A model generated the notes under the pieces. That model was not told the DNA's origin. It saw only the letters and a program-made list of their open reading frames with translations, and made no database searches. The translations under genes were made by a program, and so were the position numbers. From Ruminococcus sp. UBA4350 (GTDB lineage: Bacteria > Bacillota > Clostridia > Oscillospirales > Ruminococcaceae): a stretch of DNA of 32,540 nucleotides. Location of the stretch: positions 1 to 32,540 of the forward strand of contig DGSY01000134.1 in NCBI GenBank assembly GCA_002394125.1, in the 5' to 3' direction. Shown here in pieces: positions 14,672 through 23,350 of this stretch (positions are counted from its first letter, which is position 1; each line of letters begins with the position of its first letter).

Positions 14672-15874
14672 TCAGTCCAGACGCGCCTGCCGCGAAATAT
14701 TCAGCAGAACGCCCATTTCCGCAAGCTGCATCAGCAGCGCCGTTCCGCCGTAGGAGAAGAACGGCAGCGAAATTCCGGTATTCGGGATCGCATTGCTGAC
14801 AACGGCAATATTCAGAAGCGCCTGCAATCCGATGTGTACGGTCAGACCGACCGCGACCAGCATTCCGAATTTGTCCTTTGCCTTTGCCGCGATATAGAAT
14901 CCGCGGAAGATCAGCAGACAGAACAGCAGGATGACCGTCACTGCGCCGACAAATCCGAATTCCTCACAGAGAATTGCGAACACGAAGTCATTCTGTGCCT
15001 CCGGCAGATACTGATATTTCTGGCGGGATGCGCCGAGGCCGAGCCCGAACATTCCGCCGGAGCCGATCGCGATAAGCGACTGGCAGGTCTGCCATGTTTC
15101 ATTCTGCATATATTCCGGATCAAACGGATGCAGCCATGAGAGAATGCGCGTATTGATATAATCGACGCCCTTGACCTTGATGAGAAAAAAGACGACGGCT
15201 GCCAGTCCGACTACGCCGACAATGATCATGATGCCGAAATGCAGAGGCTTTGCGCCGCCGACAAAGATCAGAACCAGTGCGAGCGTCGCAATGATGAGCG
15301 TACCCGAAATATGCGGCTCCTTCATCATCAGGCCGACGATCACGCCGAGCATCAGCATATAGGGAACGATGCCGTAGAGGAATGTATTCATGCGGTGCTC
15401 GTTCCGGACGATCAGCATGGAGAAGAACAGAACGATCGCAATTTTCATCAGCTCGGAGGGCTGAAAGGTCAGGCCGCCGACTGCGATCCAGCGCCTTGCG
15501 AATGTGCCCTGATCGGAGCCGATGCCCGGTATCAGCACCAGAATCAGCATGATCAGCGCAACTGCAAATGCCGTTCCGGAGATCCAGAGCTTCTCGAAAA
15601 TGTGATAGTCCACAACGCTGAGGATCGCCATGACAACCAGTCCGATGCCGGCGAAAATGAGCTGGCGCGTTGCGTAATAGGTGCCGCTGAGTCCGTCCTC
15701 GATCGCCGCCGGATAGGAGGCGGAGAACATCATCAGGATGCCGATGACCAGCAGTGCAATGACGGTGCCGAGCAGAACGCCGTCCAGATCACTCTTGACC
15801 AGCCGCCGCCCTCTGCCGGCCGGACGGAACCGCGGTCTGCTGCCGGATGATTTCATTTTTGTTGAGGATGCCAT
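14672..15874 (-). CDS. ftsW: SEDS peptidoglycan polymerase FtsW
   Basis: This is the septal glycosyltransferase of the SEDS family, which polymerises lipid II together with its cognate class B PBP (here SpoVD/FtsI). The 400-residue product has a basic N-terminus of about 27 residues and ten hydrophobic segments. Diagnostic blocks are RRWIAVGGLTFQPSELMKIA, the loop YLPEAQNDFVFAILCEEFG with the conserved Asp needed for polymerase activity, and the C-terminal PNTGISLPFFSYGGTALL. The large extracytoplasmic loop is of normal length. The ATG has GGAG about 10 nt upstream. It follows mraY directly; murD, which usually lies between them in Clostridia, is missing. Confidence 0.96.
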   Translation of the reverse strand: MASSTKMKSSGSRPRFRPAGRGRRLVKSDLDGVLLGTVIALLVIGILMMFSASYPAAIEDGLSGTYYATRQLIFAGIGLVVMAILSVVDYHIFEKLWISGTAFAVALIMLILVLIPGIGSDQGTFARRWIAVGGLTFQPSELMKIAIVLFFSMLIVRNEHRMNTFLYGIVPYMLMLGVIVGLMMKEPHISGTLIIATLALVLIFVGGAKPLHFGIMIIVGVVGLAAVVFFLIKVKGVDYINTRILSWLHPFDPEYMQNETWQTCQSLIAIGSGGMFGLGLGASRQKYQYLPEAQNDFVFAILCEEFGFVGAVTVILLFCLLIFRGFYIAAKAKDKFGMLVAVGLTVHIGLQALLNIAVVSNAIPNTGISLPFFSYGGTALLMQLAEMGVLLNISRQARLD

Positions 15875-15910
15875 AGCAAATCCGCTCCATTCCGTTTTGG
15901 GCTGTCAGTT

Positions 15911-16939
15911 TTATGAGAGCCGGATGAAGACCGCGAGAACGCCTGCGGCCAGACCGACTGCCGAGAATACGGTTACGATCTTGTATTCGCTCCACTTGCA
16001 GAGCTCAAAGTGATGATGCAGCGGGGACATCTTGAAAATGCGCCGTCCCTCGCCGTATTTTTTCTTCGTGTATTTGAAATACGTCACCTGGATCACAACG
16101 CTCAGGCAATCGACGACATAAACGATGCCGACGAGTGCGAGCAGCAGATGCATTCTGCACGCAACGCCCAGCGCTGCGAACGCGCCGCCGAGATACATCG
16201 AGCCGGTATCGCCCATGAAGCATTTCGCCGGATGCAGATTCCAGATCAGGAAGCCGATGCAGCCGCCCGCGATCGTGATCGCATAGAGCGAAAGCTCCCG
16301 CTCGCCGAAGCTCGCGCAGAGTACGGTCAGAACGAGCATCGTCACAACCGTGACCGAGCCGCAGAGCCCGTCGATGCCGTCGGTCAGGTTGACCGCGTTG
16401 ATGAGGAACATCATGAACAGCATCATGATCGGATAATACAGGATGCCGAAATTCAGCTTGACGAAAATGAGGTCGATCGTCGTTTCGTGATCGCCCAGCG
16501 CATACATTATTGCCAGAAATGCGGCGCAGAATACAATCTGGAACAAAATTTTCTGCTTCGGATTCAGTCCCTCATTCCGCTTCTTGACCGCCTTGATGAA
16601 ATCATCGGTAAAGCCGCAGGCACCGGAATAAAACAGAGAGAACAGCATCACCGTCAGCAGGCGCAGCGCGTGATTGCCGGTCTCCGCGGCGGTCAGGTCG
16701 GTGCCGCCCATGATGCGCCAGACCGTATAGCCGAGCGCTGTCGCGGCAATGCTGCCGATGATGAACAGGAATCCGCCCATGATCGGCGTACCCTGCTTCG
16801 ATTTATGCCACGCAGGGCCTTCATCCAGAATCGTCTGCCCGAAGTGGATCCGGCGCAGAAACGGGATCAGTACAAATCCCAGCAGAGCCGCGATGATGCC
16901 GGATGTCACCGCAGCACATAAATTCAACCAAATCGGCAT
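15911..16939 (-). CDS. mraY: phospho-MurNAc-pentapeptide transferase MraY
   Basis: This polytopic membrane enzyme transfers phospho-MurNAc-pentapeptide from UDP to undecaprenyl phosphate, forming lipid I. The 342-residue product has about ten hydrophobic segments and the family's active-site blocks: PAWHKSKQGTPIMGG, NAVNLTDGIDGLCGS (aspartates for Mg2+ binding), HPAKCFMGDTGSMYLGG, and MSPLHHHFEL with the histidine triad. I chose the ATG at 16939 because GGAGG lies 5 nt upstream and it begins with a hydrophobic MPIWLNLCAAV segment. It follows murE after 31 nt. Confidence 0.97.
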   Translation of the reverse strand: MPIWLNLCAAVTSGIIAALLGFVLIPFLRRIHFGQTILDEGPAWHKSKQGTPIMGGFLFIIGSIAATALGYTVWRIMGGTDLTAAETGNHALRLLTVMLFSLFYSGACGFTDDFIKAVKKRNEGLNPKQKILFQIVFCAAFLAIMYALGDHETTIDLIFVKLNFGILYYPIMMLFMMFLINAVNLTDGIDGLCGSVTVVTMLVLTVLCASFGERELSLYAITIAGGCIGFLIWNLHPAKCFMGDTGSMYLGGAFAALGVACRMHLLLALVGIVYVVDCLSVVIQVTYFKYTKKKYGEGRRIFKMSPLHHHFELCKWSEYKIVTVFSAVGLAAGVLAVFIRLS

Positions 16940-16970
16940 TTTGACCTCCAAAAGCTTGTGTATTTGCGGA

Positions 16971-18434
16971 TCAGCCCTCAGCCTTTTCCGCGAAGATCCG
17001 CTTTGCCGCATCCGCGACCAGCTCGCGTTCATCCATATGCAGATGCACGCCGCCTGCGATGATCTGATAATCCTCGTGTCCCTTGCCAGCCAGCAGAACG
17101 ACATCGCCGGTCTTGGCCTGCTTCATCGCAAGATAGATCGCCTCGGCTCTGTCCGGCTCGGTCTGATACGGCACATCGCTGTCCGCCAGTCCCGCGAGGA
17201 TATCCTGAATGATCGCGAGCGGATCCTCGTCACGCGGATTGTCCGATGTGACCATGACAAAATCGGCATTCTCCGCCGCTGCCCGCGCCATCTTCGGACG
17301 CTTGGCCGCATCGCGGTTGCCGCCGCAGCCGAAGACCGCGATCAGTCTGCCGACCGTGCATTCGCGGAGACTCGCGAGCGTCTTTTCCAGCGCATCCGGT
17401 GTGTGCGCATAATCGCAGATCACCGTGAAATCCAATGCCGTCGGGATGACCTCGCATCTGCCGCGGACACCGGTATAATCGAGCAGCAGCTCCGTGATGA
17501 CATTCATCGGAATGCCGAGCTTCCTGCCGACCGCGATCGCCGCGACCGCATTGCTGACATTGAACATTCCCGTCATGCGCATCGACATCGGGATCTCCTC
17601 GCCGTGCAGATGCAGCGTGAATTCGGTGCCCTCCGTGCTGAGCCGGATGCCGTCCGCCATTGCATCAAAGCAGTCGGAATCCTGCTGTTTGATGCCGTAT
17701 GTACGCTTCTCGCAGGTGACACTGTCATAGAGCCGCTTGCCGTATTCGTCATTCGCATTGATGACCGCATAATCGCAGATATCGAACAGCATCTTTTTCG
17801 CGAGATAATAATTCTCCATCGTGCCGTGGACATCGAGATGATCCTGCGTCAGATTTGTAAAGACGGCAGCCTCGAAATGTGTCGGGCCGATGCGGTACTG
17901 CTCCAGTCCGAACGAGGAGACCTCCATGACGACGATCTCGATGCCGGCATCCGCCATTTCCCGCAGCAGTGCGAAATAGGCATCGGTCAGCGGCGTGGTG
18001 TTCGGTGAGGGCAGGATCTTATCGCCGATCTCATACTGCACCGTTCCGATCAGGCCGACCTTCCGGCCGGCGTGCCGCAGCATTTCCTTGATGAGCGTCG
18101 CGGTCGTGGTCTTGCCGTTCGTGCCGGTCACGCCGACAAAGCGCATCTGCCTTTCCGGATGGCCGTACCATGCCGCGCAGAGGTCGCCGAATGCCTTGCG
18201 GGTATTCGAGACGATGATCTGCCGCTGACCGAGTCCGAGATCGCGCTCCGCAATGACCAGCACCGCGCCCTTTTCGAGCATCGCGGCAGCTGCATCGTGG
18301 CCGTCGAATTTTGCGCCGCGGATCGCAACAAAAATGCATCCCGGCTTTACCTTGCAGGTATTGTCCGTCACGCCTGTGATCTCGGTATCGGCAAGCGTTG
18401 TCTGCAATGCTTCCAGAATTGTATATAGCTTCAT
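16971..18434 (-). CDS. murE: UDP-MurNAc-tripeptide synthetase MurE, meso-DAP type
   Basis: This cytosolic ATP-dependent ligase adds the third stem-peptide residue to UDP-MurNAc-L-Ala-D-Glu. The 487-residue product shows the ATP loop GTNGKTT (104-110), VMEVSSFGLEQYR, TNLTQDHLDVHGTMENYYLAKKMLF with the lysine expected to be carbamylated, DYAHTPDALEKTL, and the specificity motif DNPR (398-401). DNPR is the meso-diaminopimelate signature, so the organism should have DAP-type peptidoglycan. The ATG at 18434 follows GGAGAAGG; the open frame extends upstream but without homology. It follows spoVD after 110 nt that hold a stable hairpin. Confidence 0.97.
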   Translation of the reverse strand: MKLYTILEALQTTLADTEITGVTDNTCKVKPGCIFVAIRGAKFDGHDAAAAMLEKGAVLVIAERDLGLGQRQIIVSNTRKAFGDLCAAWYGHPERQMRFVGVTGTNGKTTTATLIKEMLRHAGRKVGLIGTVQYEIGDKILPSPNTTPLTDAYFALLREMADAGIEIVVMEVSSFGLEQYRIGPTHFEAAVFTNLTQDHLDVHGTMENYYLAKKMLFDICDYAVINANDEYGKRLYDSVTCEKRTYGIKQQDSDCFDAMADGIRLSTEGTEFTLHLHGEEIPMSMRMTGMFNVSNAVAAIAVGRKLGIPMNVITELLLDYTGVRGRCEVIPTALDFTVICDYAHTPDALEKTLASLRECTVGRLIAVFGCGGNRDAAKRPKMARAAAENADFVMVTSDNPRDEDPLAIIQDILAGLADSDVPYQTEPDRAEAIYLAMKQAKTGDVVLLAGKGHEDYQIIAGGVHLHMDERELVADAAKRIFAEKAEG

Positions 18435-18492
18435 GTTCCTTCTCCGTTCGCCGGCCGCAGCCGGACTGTTTTCATCACTTTGCAGATAGCCT

Positions 18493-18517
18493 GCCGGACG
18501 GCTTTCATCCGTCCGGC
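18493..18517. other. stable hairpin between spoVD and murE
   Basis: Perfect 9-bp arms GCCGGACGG/CCGTCCGGC surround a 7-nt loop. No T-tract follows on either strand, so it is unlikely to terminate; it could protect or process the dcw mRNA. Confidence 0.5.
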
Positions 18518-18544
18518 GGCCTGAAGAACTGCGGTTTCCGGATA

Positions 18545-20950
18545 TCAGCCGGTATCTGCGTTGTGTCCGATATCGACACTGATGACCGACCATTTTTCGA
18601 CCTGTGTACCTGCGGGAACGCTTTGCAGCAGGATCGTCGCATCCTGATTCAGCGAGCCCTTTGCGACATAGTTGAGTCCGGCCTCGGCAAAGAGCGTATT
18701 CGCCTCTGCCAGAGTGTGACCGATGACATACGGCACGGTGACGGTCGGCTTGTTGTCCGCCTTGCCGGTGTAGAGCATGACTGTTCCGCCCTTTGCAACG
18801 GATGTACCGGTGATCGGCATCTGGATGTTGACGCTGTTTCCGCTGCCGACGACCTCCCAGTTGAGGCCGAGATCCTCGAGCTTCTTCTTTGCCTCCGCAA
18901 GAGAATTGTCAATGACCATCGGAACGGTGATATCCTTGTGGGCTTCCTCCTCCAGCGTGTAGGAGGGATAATAGCCGAGATACGGCAGCGCCTTTTCCAA
19001 AACTGCTCTCGAATACGGCGCAACGACCGTCGAGCCGTAGTAGCTGATCGTCTTATCCGGTTCGTCCGCCATGATGAGCAGCACGATCTCCGGATCATCC
19101 GCCGGTGCAAAGCAGCAGTAGGAGGCGACATACTGTTCCTCGCCTGCCTTGACATAGCCCATGAGCTTCTGGGATGTACCGGACTTGCCGCCGATCTTGT
19201 ATCCCTTTATGTAAGCATTGTTGCTGCCGCCGTTGTTGTCAACGACATATTGCAGCGCCTTGCGCATTTTCGCGGAGGTCTCCTCGGAGATCACCTGCCG
19301 GCGCACTGTTTTTTCTTTGGAAAGTACGACATTTCCCGCCTGATCGACGATCTTGCTGACCACGAAAGGCTGCAGCAGGTAGCCGCCGTTCACCACCGCA
19401 GCATAACCCGTCACCATCTCGATCGGAGTGAGTGAATTGTTTTGACCATATGAGCTCGCCGCCAGCTCAACAGGGCCCATACCGGACAGTGCGGTATAGA
19501 TCGAGGAGCTTTCGCCCGGCAGGTCGATGCCGGTCTTTTCGGTCAGGCCGAATGCCTCGAAATACTGACAGAACAGCTGCTTGCCGAGCCGTCTGCCGAT
19601 TTCAATGAACGCCGGGTTGCAGGAGTTTTTCAGGATATCCTCAAAGCCCTGCACGCCGTGTGCGCCCGGATAGATCGAGCAGCGGATATCCGTTCCGGAG
19701 ATATTGACGATGCCGTTGCAGGTGAAGGAATCGGTGTCGTAATTGACCTTTTCCTCCTCCAGTCCCGCAGAGGCGGTATAGACCTTGAAAACGGAACCGG
19801 GGATATAGGTCTCTGTGACGCATTTGTTGCGCCACTGTGTTTCCCGCGCTTCACTCAGTGCTTCGTCATGCTTTTTCTCGTCCGTGATGCTTTTGACCTC
19901 TGCGGCCGTGACCGGATCGTAGATCTCATAGGGCTCATTCGCATCAAAGCCGCCGACCGATGCCATTGCCAGCACCGCGCCGGTCTTTGCATTGAGCATC
20001 ACGCCGCAGGCACGCTTGCCGACCTTGTATGTTTCGACCATTTTGCTGATCTCGTTTTCGAGATAGGTTTGCAGCGTCATGTTGATCGTCAGATAGACAT
20101 CATCGCCGTCCTGCGCGGCATAGGTCTTGGAATAGCGGTAGGGCATTTCGTTGCCGTTCGCGTCTCTGGCCGTGACGGTTCTGCCGTCGATGCCGGAGAG
20201 ATATTCGTCATAATATTTTTCGACGCCGTAGAAGCCGTGGCCGTCGGCATTGTTGAAGCCGATGACCGATGCGGCCAGCTCATTCTGCGGATAATAGCGC
20301 TTGGTATCGGATTCGCGGCTGATCGACGAGATGCGGATGCTGCGCGAGCTGCCCGGCACGCGGATATCACCGATGTATTCGATGATCTTGTCGGCACGGC
20401 TTTTTTCGACCTGCTTTTTCAGCACGACATAATTGCTGTCCTTGTCAAAGGCCTCGCTGATCTTGGATTCGTCGATCTCAAGGATCTCTGCGAGATATTC
20501 GGTCAGCTGCTGCCGGACGGCCTCCGTTGAGACGATATCGGATTTCTCCGCATCATCCCCGCCCTCCGCGATCTCTGCATTGCGCTTCTCGACCAGCTCC
20601 ATTTCCTTCCGGAACAGTCCCGGATCGAGAAAGACCTTGTAGACGGTCGCGCTCTGCGCAACGACCATGCCGGATGCATCGTAGATCGTGCCGCGTGCCG
20701 CCGGGATCGTGATCGTTCCGAACTGGCGCGAATTGGCCATTTCCGTATAATAATCATGCTGGAACAGCATAATGCGCGCTAAGTTGGCACTGAGCGCGAT
20801 CGCACTCAGCAGGACGAAGCCCTGTATCAGAACATAGGCGCGCACCTTCATGCTCGTGGACGGACCCTTGGAGCGATAGCCGCGTTTCCATGTCTGATTT
20901 TTGGAGGCATGGATCTTTTTGTGCTTGTTTTTGCCTGCCGCTTCCGGCAC
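18545..20950 (-). CDS. class B penicillin-binding protein, SpoVD/FtsI type with two PASTA domains
   Basis: This is a septal or spore-cortex transpeptidase that crosslinks peptidoglycan as partner of FtsW. With the GTG at 20950 the product is 801 residues: a basic cytoplasmic tail (1-36), a membrane anchor (37-60), a dimerisation/pedestal domain (about 65-285) with GTIYDASGMVVA, and a transpeptidase domain. The catalytic motifs are PGSVFK (Ser386), SCN (443-445) and KSGT (589-592). Two C-terminal PASTA domains follow (about 673-729 and 736-795). The GTG is preceded by GGAAGGGAG at about 8-nt spacing; the frame stays open upstream to 21166 but has no homology and crosses a terminator hairpin. 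Two PASTA domains and the position before murE fit SpoVD or PBP2B; the two cannot be separated by sequence alone. Confidence 0.93.
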   Translation of the reverse strand: MPEAAGKNKHKKIHASKNQTWKRGYRSKGPSTSMKVRAYVLIQGFVLLSAIALSANLARIMLFQHDYYTEMANSRQFGTITIPAARGTIYDASGMVVAQSATVYKVFLDPGLFRKEMELVEKRNAEIAEGGDDAEKSDIVSTEAVRQQLTEYLAEILEIDESKISEAFDKDSNYVVLKKQVEKSRADKIIEYIGDIRVPGSSRSIRISSISRESDTKRYYPQNELAASVIGFNNADGHGFYGVEKYYDEYLSGIDGRTVTARDANGNEMPYRYSKTYAAQDGDDVYLTINMTLQTYLENEISKMVETYKVGKRACGVMLNAKTGAVLAMASVGGFDANEPYEIYDPVTAAEVKSITDEKKHDEALSEARETQWRNKCVTETYIPGSVFKVYTASAGLEEEKVNYDTDSFTCNGIVNISGTDIRCSIYPGAHGVQGFEDILKNSCNPAFIEIGRRLGKQLFCQYFEAFGLTEKTGIDLPGESSSIYTALSGMGPVELAASSYGQNNSLTPIEMVTGYAAVVNGGYLLQPFVVSKIVDQAGNVVLSKEKTVRRQVISEETSAKMRKALQYVVDNNGGSNNAYIKGYKIGGKSGTSQKLMGYVKAGEEQYVASYCCFAPADDPEIVLLIMADEPDKTISYYGSTVVAPYSRAVLEKALPYLGYYPSYTLEEEAHKDITVPMVIDNSLAEAKKKLEDLGLNWEVVGSGNSVNIQMPITGTSVAKGGTVMLYTGKADNKPTVTVPYVIGHTLAEANTLFAEAGLNYVAKGSLNQDATILLQSVPAGTQVEKWSVISVDIGHNADTG

Positions 20951-20975
20951 AGCGCTCACTCCCTTCCGATTGATC

Positions 20976-21010
20976 TGCAAAAAGAAACAGGCGGAACAAA
21001 AAGCTCCGCC
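20976..21010 (-). terminator. intrinsic terminator/attenuator just before spoVD
   Basis: On the minus strand a 6-bp GGCGGA/TCCGCC stem (21010-21005 and 20995-20990) with a 9-nt loop is followed by TGTTTCTTTTTGC. It ends about 26 nt before the spoVD GTG, so there is no room for a new promoter; it would have to act as an attenuator with readthrough. Confidence 0.65.
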
Positions 21011-21287
21011 CGATATCCCGTTCAGGCAAGCCTGCTCTGCATCCGCAGGATCTCTGCGATGCGCACTGTCCGGCTGATGCCGGATCTGTCTCTTCCGCTT
21101 GCCTTTTCTTTTGTTCTGCACGCGGAGTCCGGAGATGAATCTCTTTCTGCATCTCCTGCCTGTCACGGACGGATGTGTTTCTTTGCCGTGAAGCAGGCTG
21201 CTCCGTTTCTTTTGCTCTACACAATTTGATATATGACCTCCGTGAAGGGAAGCGGCCGTCTGCCCTCTGAACCGGCCGGCCCTTCAC
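21011..21287 (-). promoter_or_regulatory. structured untranslated leader between ftsL and spoVD
   Basis: The 351-bp gap between ftsL and spoVD holds a run of consecutive inverted repeats in transcription order. These are GTGAAGGG/CCCTTCAC with an inner CGGCCG pair (21287-21242), a two-part helix CCTGC+CACGG with CCGTG+GCAGG (21197-21155), GGAGATG/CATCTCC (21156-21131), TCCGGC/GCCGGA with a tetraloop (21084-21069), and a GCATC-GCAG/CTGC-GATGC helix (21062-21039). The terminator hairpin follows. The frame in phase with spoVD is open over part of this stretch but encodes an Arg/Lys/Cys-rich string without homology and without a ribosome site. I recognise no known riboswitch class. Confidence 0.45.
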
Positions 21288-21301
21288 AGTGATACTCTAT
21301 G

Positions 21302-22243
21302 TTATTTGCCGCGCAGATATTCCCAGATGCTCACGAGATAGTCATTGATCGAAACGAAGAAATTATCCTCCGGCTCGGAGATCGTGACCTCGTCCTCGGT
21401 CTGGAGCTGGATGTATTCGATCTGCGACTGATTCAGCGGCATCAGTCCGAGTGTTTTCTCTGCATATTCCTCGATATTCTTGACTGTCAGCTTGCCTTCC
21501 ATTTCAGATCTCATGCTGATATTTCTGGCAACGAGGTCGTCATATTCCGCCTGAAGCGAAGCGATCTCGGTATAGATCTCATTGGTCTGGACTCTGCCGT
21601 AAATGACCGTTCCGATCAGAACGCCGGTCAGAATGCCGAGTGTCACGGCGCCGGCAGTTGAGATGCGGCTGCGGTTTGCGCGCTCCGGCTCTTCCTCCTG
21701 CGGCGTCGAATATCTTCCTCCCGCCGACCGCTTTTTCGCGGTGCTTTCTGCGGGCTTGGTTTCCGTTTTTTTCGGGGGCTGATCTGCGGGTTTGTTTTGT
21801 TTTGTTTTCTTTTGTTTTGATTTGGCCTTCCGGTTATCCGGCCGGTTTCCCTGCCGGCTGCTTTTCCGGTTATTCTGCTTTTTTCTGCCGTTTTCCGACG
21901 GAATACTGACGTCGATCTCATCGAGAGCGCGCTGCGGGTCGGCAGGTGTATCCGCATCCTGCCGGATCTCACGGATCCGCTGCGCACCGAGCAGCGCTCT
22001 GCGGCGGTTTTCCTCTGTCTGCATACGCCGCATTTCGCGTTCATCCGCAAGGCGCTGCTGTTCGAGCATCCGCATCGCAGTATCTGAGACCGTTCTGTTC
22101 ACCGGAGCGAAATCCTCTGTATGATTTTTCTGATCCGCATCCGTTTGTTTTCTTACTGATTGACTATGCAGCAAGAGCATCCGCCATGCTTCGGCCTGTT
22201 CCTCATCGGCACCGGGAAACGGCACCGAGAAATCCTCTGCCAT
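21302..22243 (-). CDS. ftsL: FtsL-like divisome protein with long cytoplasmic domain
   Basis: The position between rsmH and spoVD and the C-terminal architecture identify this as the cluster's FtsL: one transmembrane segment (AVTLGILTGVLIGTVIYGRV, about residues 210-230) followed by an extracytoplasmic coiled coil (TNEIYTEIASLQAEYDDLVARN) and the septum-initiator type ending VKNIEEYAEKTLGLMPLNQSQIEYI. The 313-residue length is more than double a typical FtsL. The extra 200 N-terminal residues are cytoplasmic, charged and predicted disordered, with an Arg/Glu helix (EQQRLADEREMRRMQTEENRR) and a Lys/Gln/Pro-rich stretch. The ATG at 22243 follows GGAGG at 8-nt spacing. FtsL recruits and activates FtsW-FtsI together with DivIC and FtsQ. 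Confidence 0.8.
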   Translation of the reverse strand: MAEDFSVPFPGADEEQAEAWRMLLLHSQSVRKQTDADQKNHTEDFAPVNRTVSDTAMRMLEQQRLADEREMRRMQTEENRRRALLGAQRIREIRQDADTPADPQRALDEIDVSIPSENGRKKQNNRKSSRQGNRPDNRKAKSKQKKTKQNKPADQPPKKTETKPAESTAKKRSAGGRYSTPQEEEPERANRSRISTAGAVTLGILTGVLIGTVIYGRVQTNEIYTEIASLQAEYDDLVARNISMRSEMEGKLTVKNIEEYAEKTLGLMPLNQSQIEYIQLQTEDEVTISEPEDNFFVSINDYLVSIWEYLRGK

Positions 22244-22277
22244 CGAGGTCACCTCCGCAGCTTTGATGTCCGCTGCC

Positions 22278-22311
22278 GGCCGGCCGTATTGTTTTTGTAT
22301 ATCGGCCGGCC
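22278..22311. other. 9-bp GC-only hairpin in the rsmH-ftsL gap
   Basis: Perfect arms GGCCGGCCG/CGGCCGGCC enclose a 16-nt AT-rich loop, with no T-tract after it. It lies about 25 nt upstream of the ftsL ribosome site and could serve as a processing or stability element, or as a DNA-binding palindrome. Confidence 0.5.
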
Positions 22312-22412
22312 TGCGCAGCAACCGTTTCCACACTCGTTTTGCAGTTGCTTATTCTTTCCGCTCTGCTGAGAGAGCCCTTTGTTCCTTCTTTGTATCGGTT
22401 ATCTTTTTCTGA

Positions 22413-23342
22413 TTACAGCTTTTCGATGCTCCGCAGCTTTGCGCTGCGGCTTCTGGGATTCTGTGCGGTTTCCTCCGGGGAAGCCGTCGCGGGCTTCCGG
22501 CGGATCAGTCTGCCCTCCGGCTTGTGTCCGCAGACACAGACCGGAAATTCCGGCGGACAAATGCAGCCTCTGCACCGGTTTGCGAATGCCTGCTTGACGA
22601 TCCTGTCCTCCAGACTGTGGAATGTCAGGATCACGAGTCTGCCGCCCGGCTTCAGAGAATCGAACGCCGTTTCCAGTGCCGATGTGAGGCAGTTCAGCTC
22701 GTCATTGACCAGAATGCGGATCGCCTGAAAGGTTTTCCGGCAGGGATTCTTGTCCCGTCTGGCCTTTGCGGGCACAGCGCTTAAGATCAGCTCCGCGAGC
22801 TCGCCGGTCGTTTCGATTGGCTTTTCCGCTCTGGCATTCACGATCTTCGCCGCGATCTGCCTTGCGAATTTCTCCTCGCCGTACTGAAAGATGACACGGC
22901 TCAGCTCGTCCTCCGGCAGGGTATTGACAAGGTCTGCCGCGGTTCTTCCGGTCTGCGACATCCGCATATCGAGCGGCGCATCCTGCTTATAGGAGAATCC
23001 GCGTGAGCCTTCGTCCAGCTCATGGCTGCTGACGCCCAGATCCAGCAGAATACCGTCCGCCCTTGTACCATGCTCTGCGAGGACTCTGCCCATTTCCGTA
23101 AAATTGGCATGGACGATCTCTGCCGGCATTCCGGCGAGCCTTCTGCCTGCTTCCGCAACGGCATCGGGATCCTGATCCATGGCAAGCAGCTGTCCGCCGC
23201 CTGTCAGACGCTGCGCGATCGCGAAGGAATGTCCGCCCCCGCCGGCCGTGCCGTCCACATAGATCCCGTCCGGCTTCACAGCCAGATCTTCGAGCACCTC
23301 ATTCAGCATGATCGGCACATGATATACATGAAGATCCGTCAT
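22413..23342 (-). CDS. rsmH: 16S rRNA m4C1402 N4-methyltransferase RsmH (MraW)
   Basis: This SAM-dependent enzyme methylates N4 of C1402 in 16S rRNA, tuning the ribosomal P site. The 309-residue product shows the N-terminal HVPIMLNEVLEDL block, the SAM-binding loop DGTAGGGGHS, LLDLGVSSHELDEGSRGFSYKQDAPLDMRM, and the C-terminal LTFHSLEDRIVKQAF, all diagnostic. The ATG at 23342 has GAGG 6 nt upstream; an earlier ATG at 23354 overlaps the mraZ stop as ATGA and would add four residues, so coupled initiation is possible. As in most bacteria it follows mraZ at the head of the dcw operon. Confidence 0.97.
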   Translation of the reverse strand: MTDLHVYHVPIMLNEVLEDLAVKPDGIYVDGTAGGGGHSFAIAQRLTGGGQLLAMDQDPDAVAEAGRRLAGMPAEIVHANFTEMGRVLAEHGTRADGILLDLGVSSHELDEGSRGFSYKQDAPLDMRMSQTGRTAADLVNTLPEDELSRVIFQYGEEKFARQIAAKIVNARAEKPIETTGELAELILSAVPAKARRDKNPCRKTFQAIRILVNDELNCLTSALETAFDSLKPGGRLVILTFHSLEDRIVKQAFANRCRGCICPPEFPVCVCGHKPEGRLIRRKPATASPEETAQNPRSRSAKLRSIEKL

Positions 23343-23350
23343 ACGATGCC

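Noticed and set aside
13016..15139. Long open frame (707 codons) on the plus strand across murG, the NUDIX gene and ftsW
   Set aside because: It lies antisense to three well-supported genes, has an Arg/His/Asp-rich composition typical of a reverse-complement frame, and shows no family motif.
20951..21166. N-terminal extension of SpoVD to an ATG at 21166
   Set aside because: The extension is an Arg/Lys/Cys-rich string without homology and would be translated through a terminator hairpin; the GTG at 20950 has a proper ribosome site.
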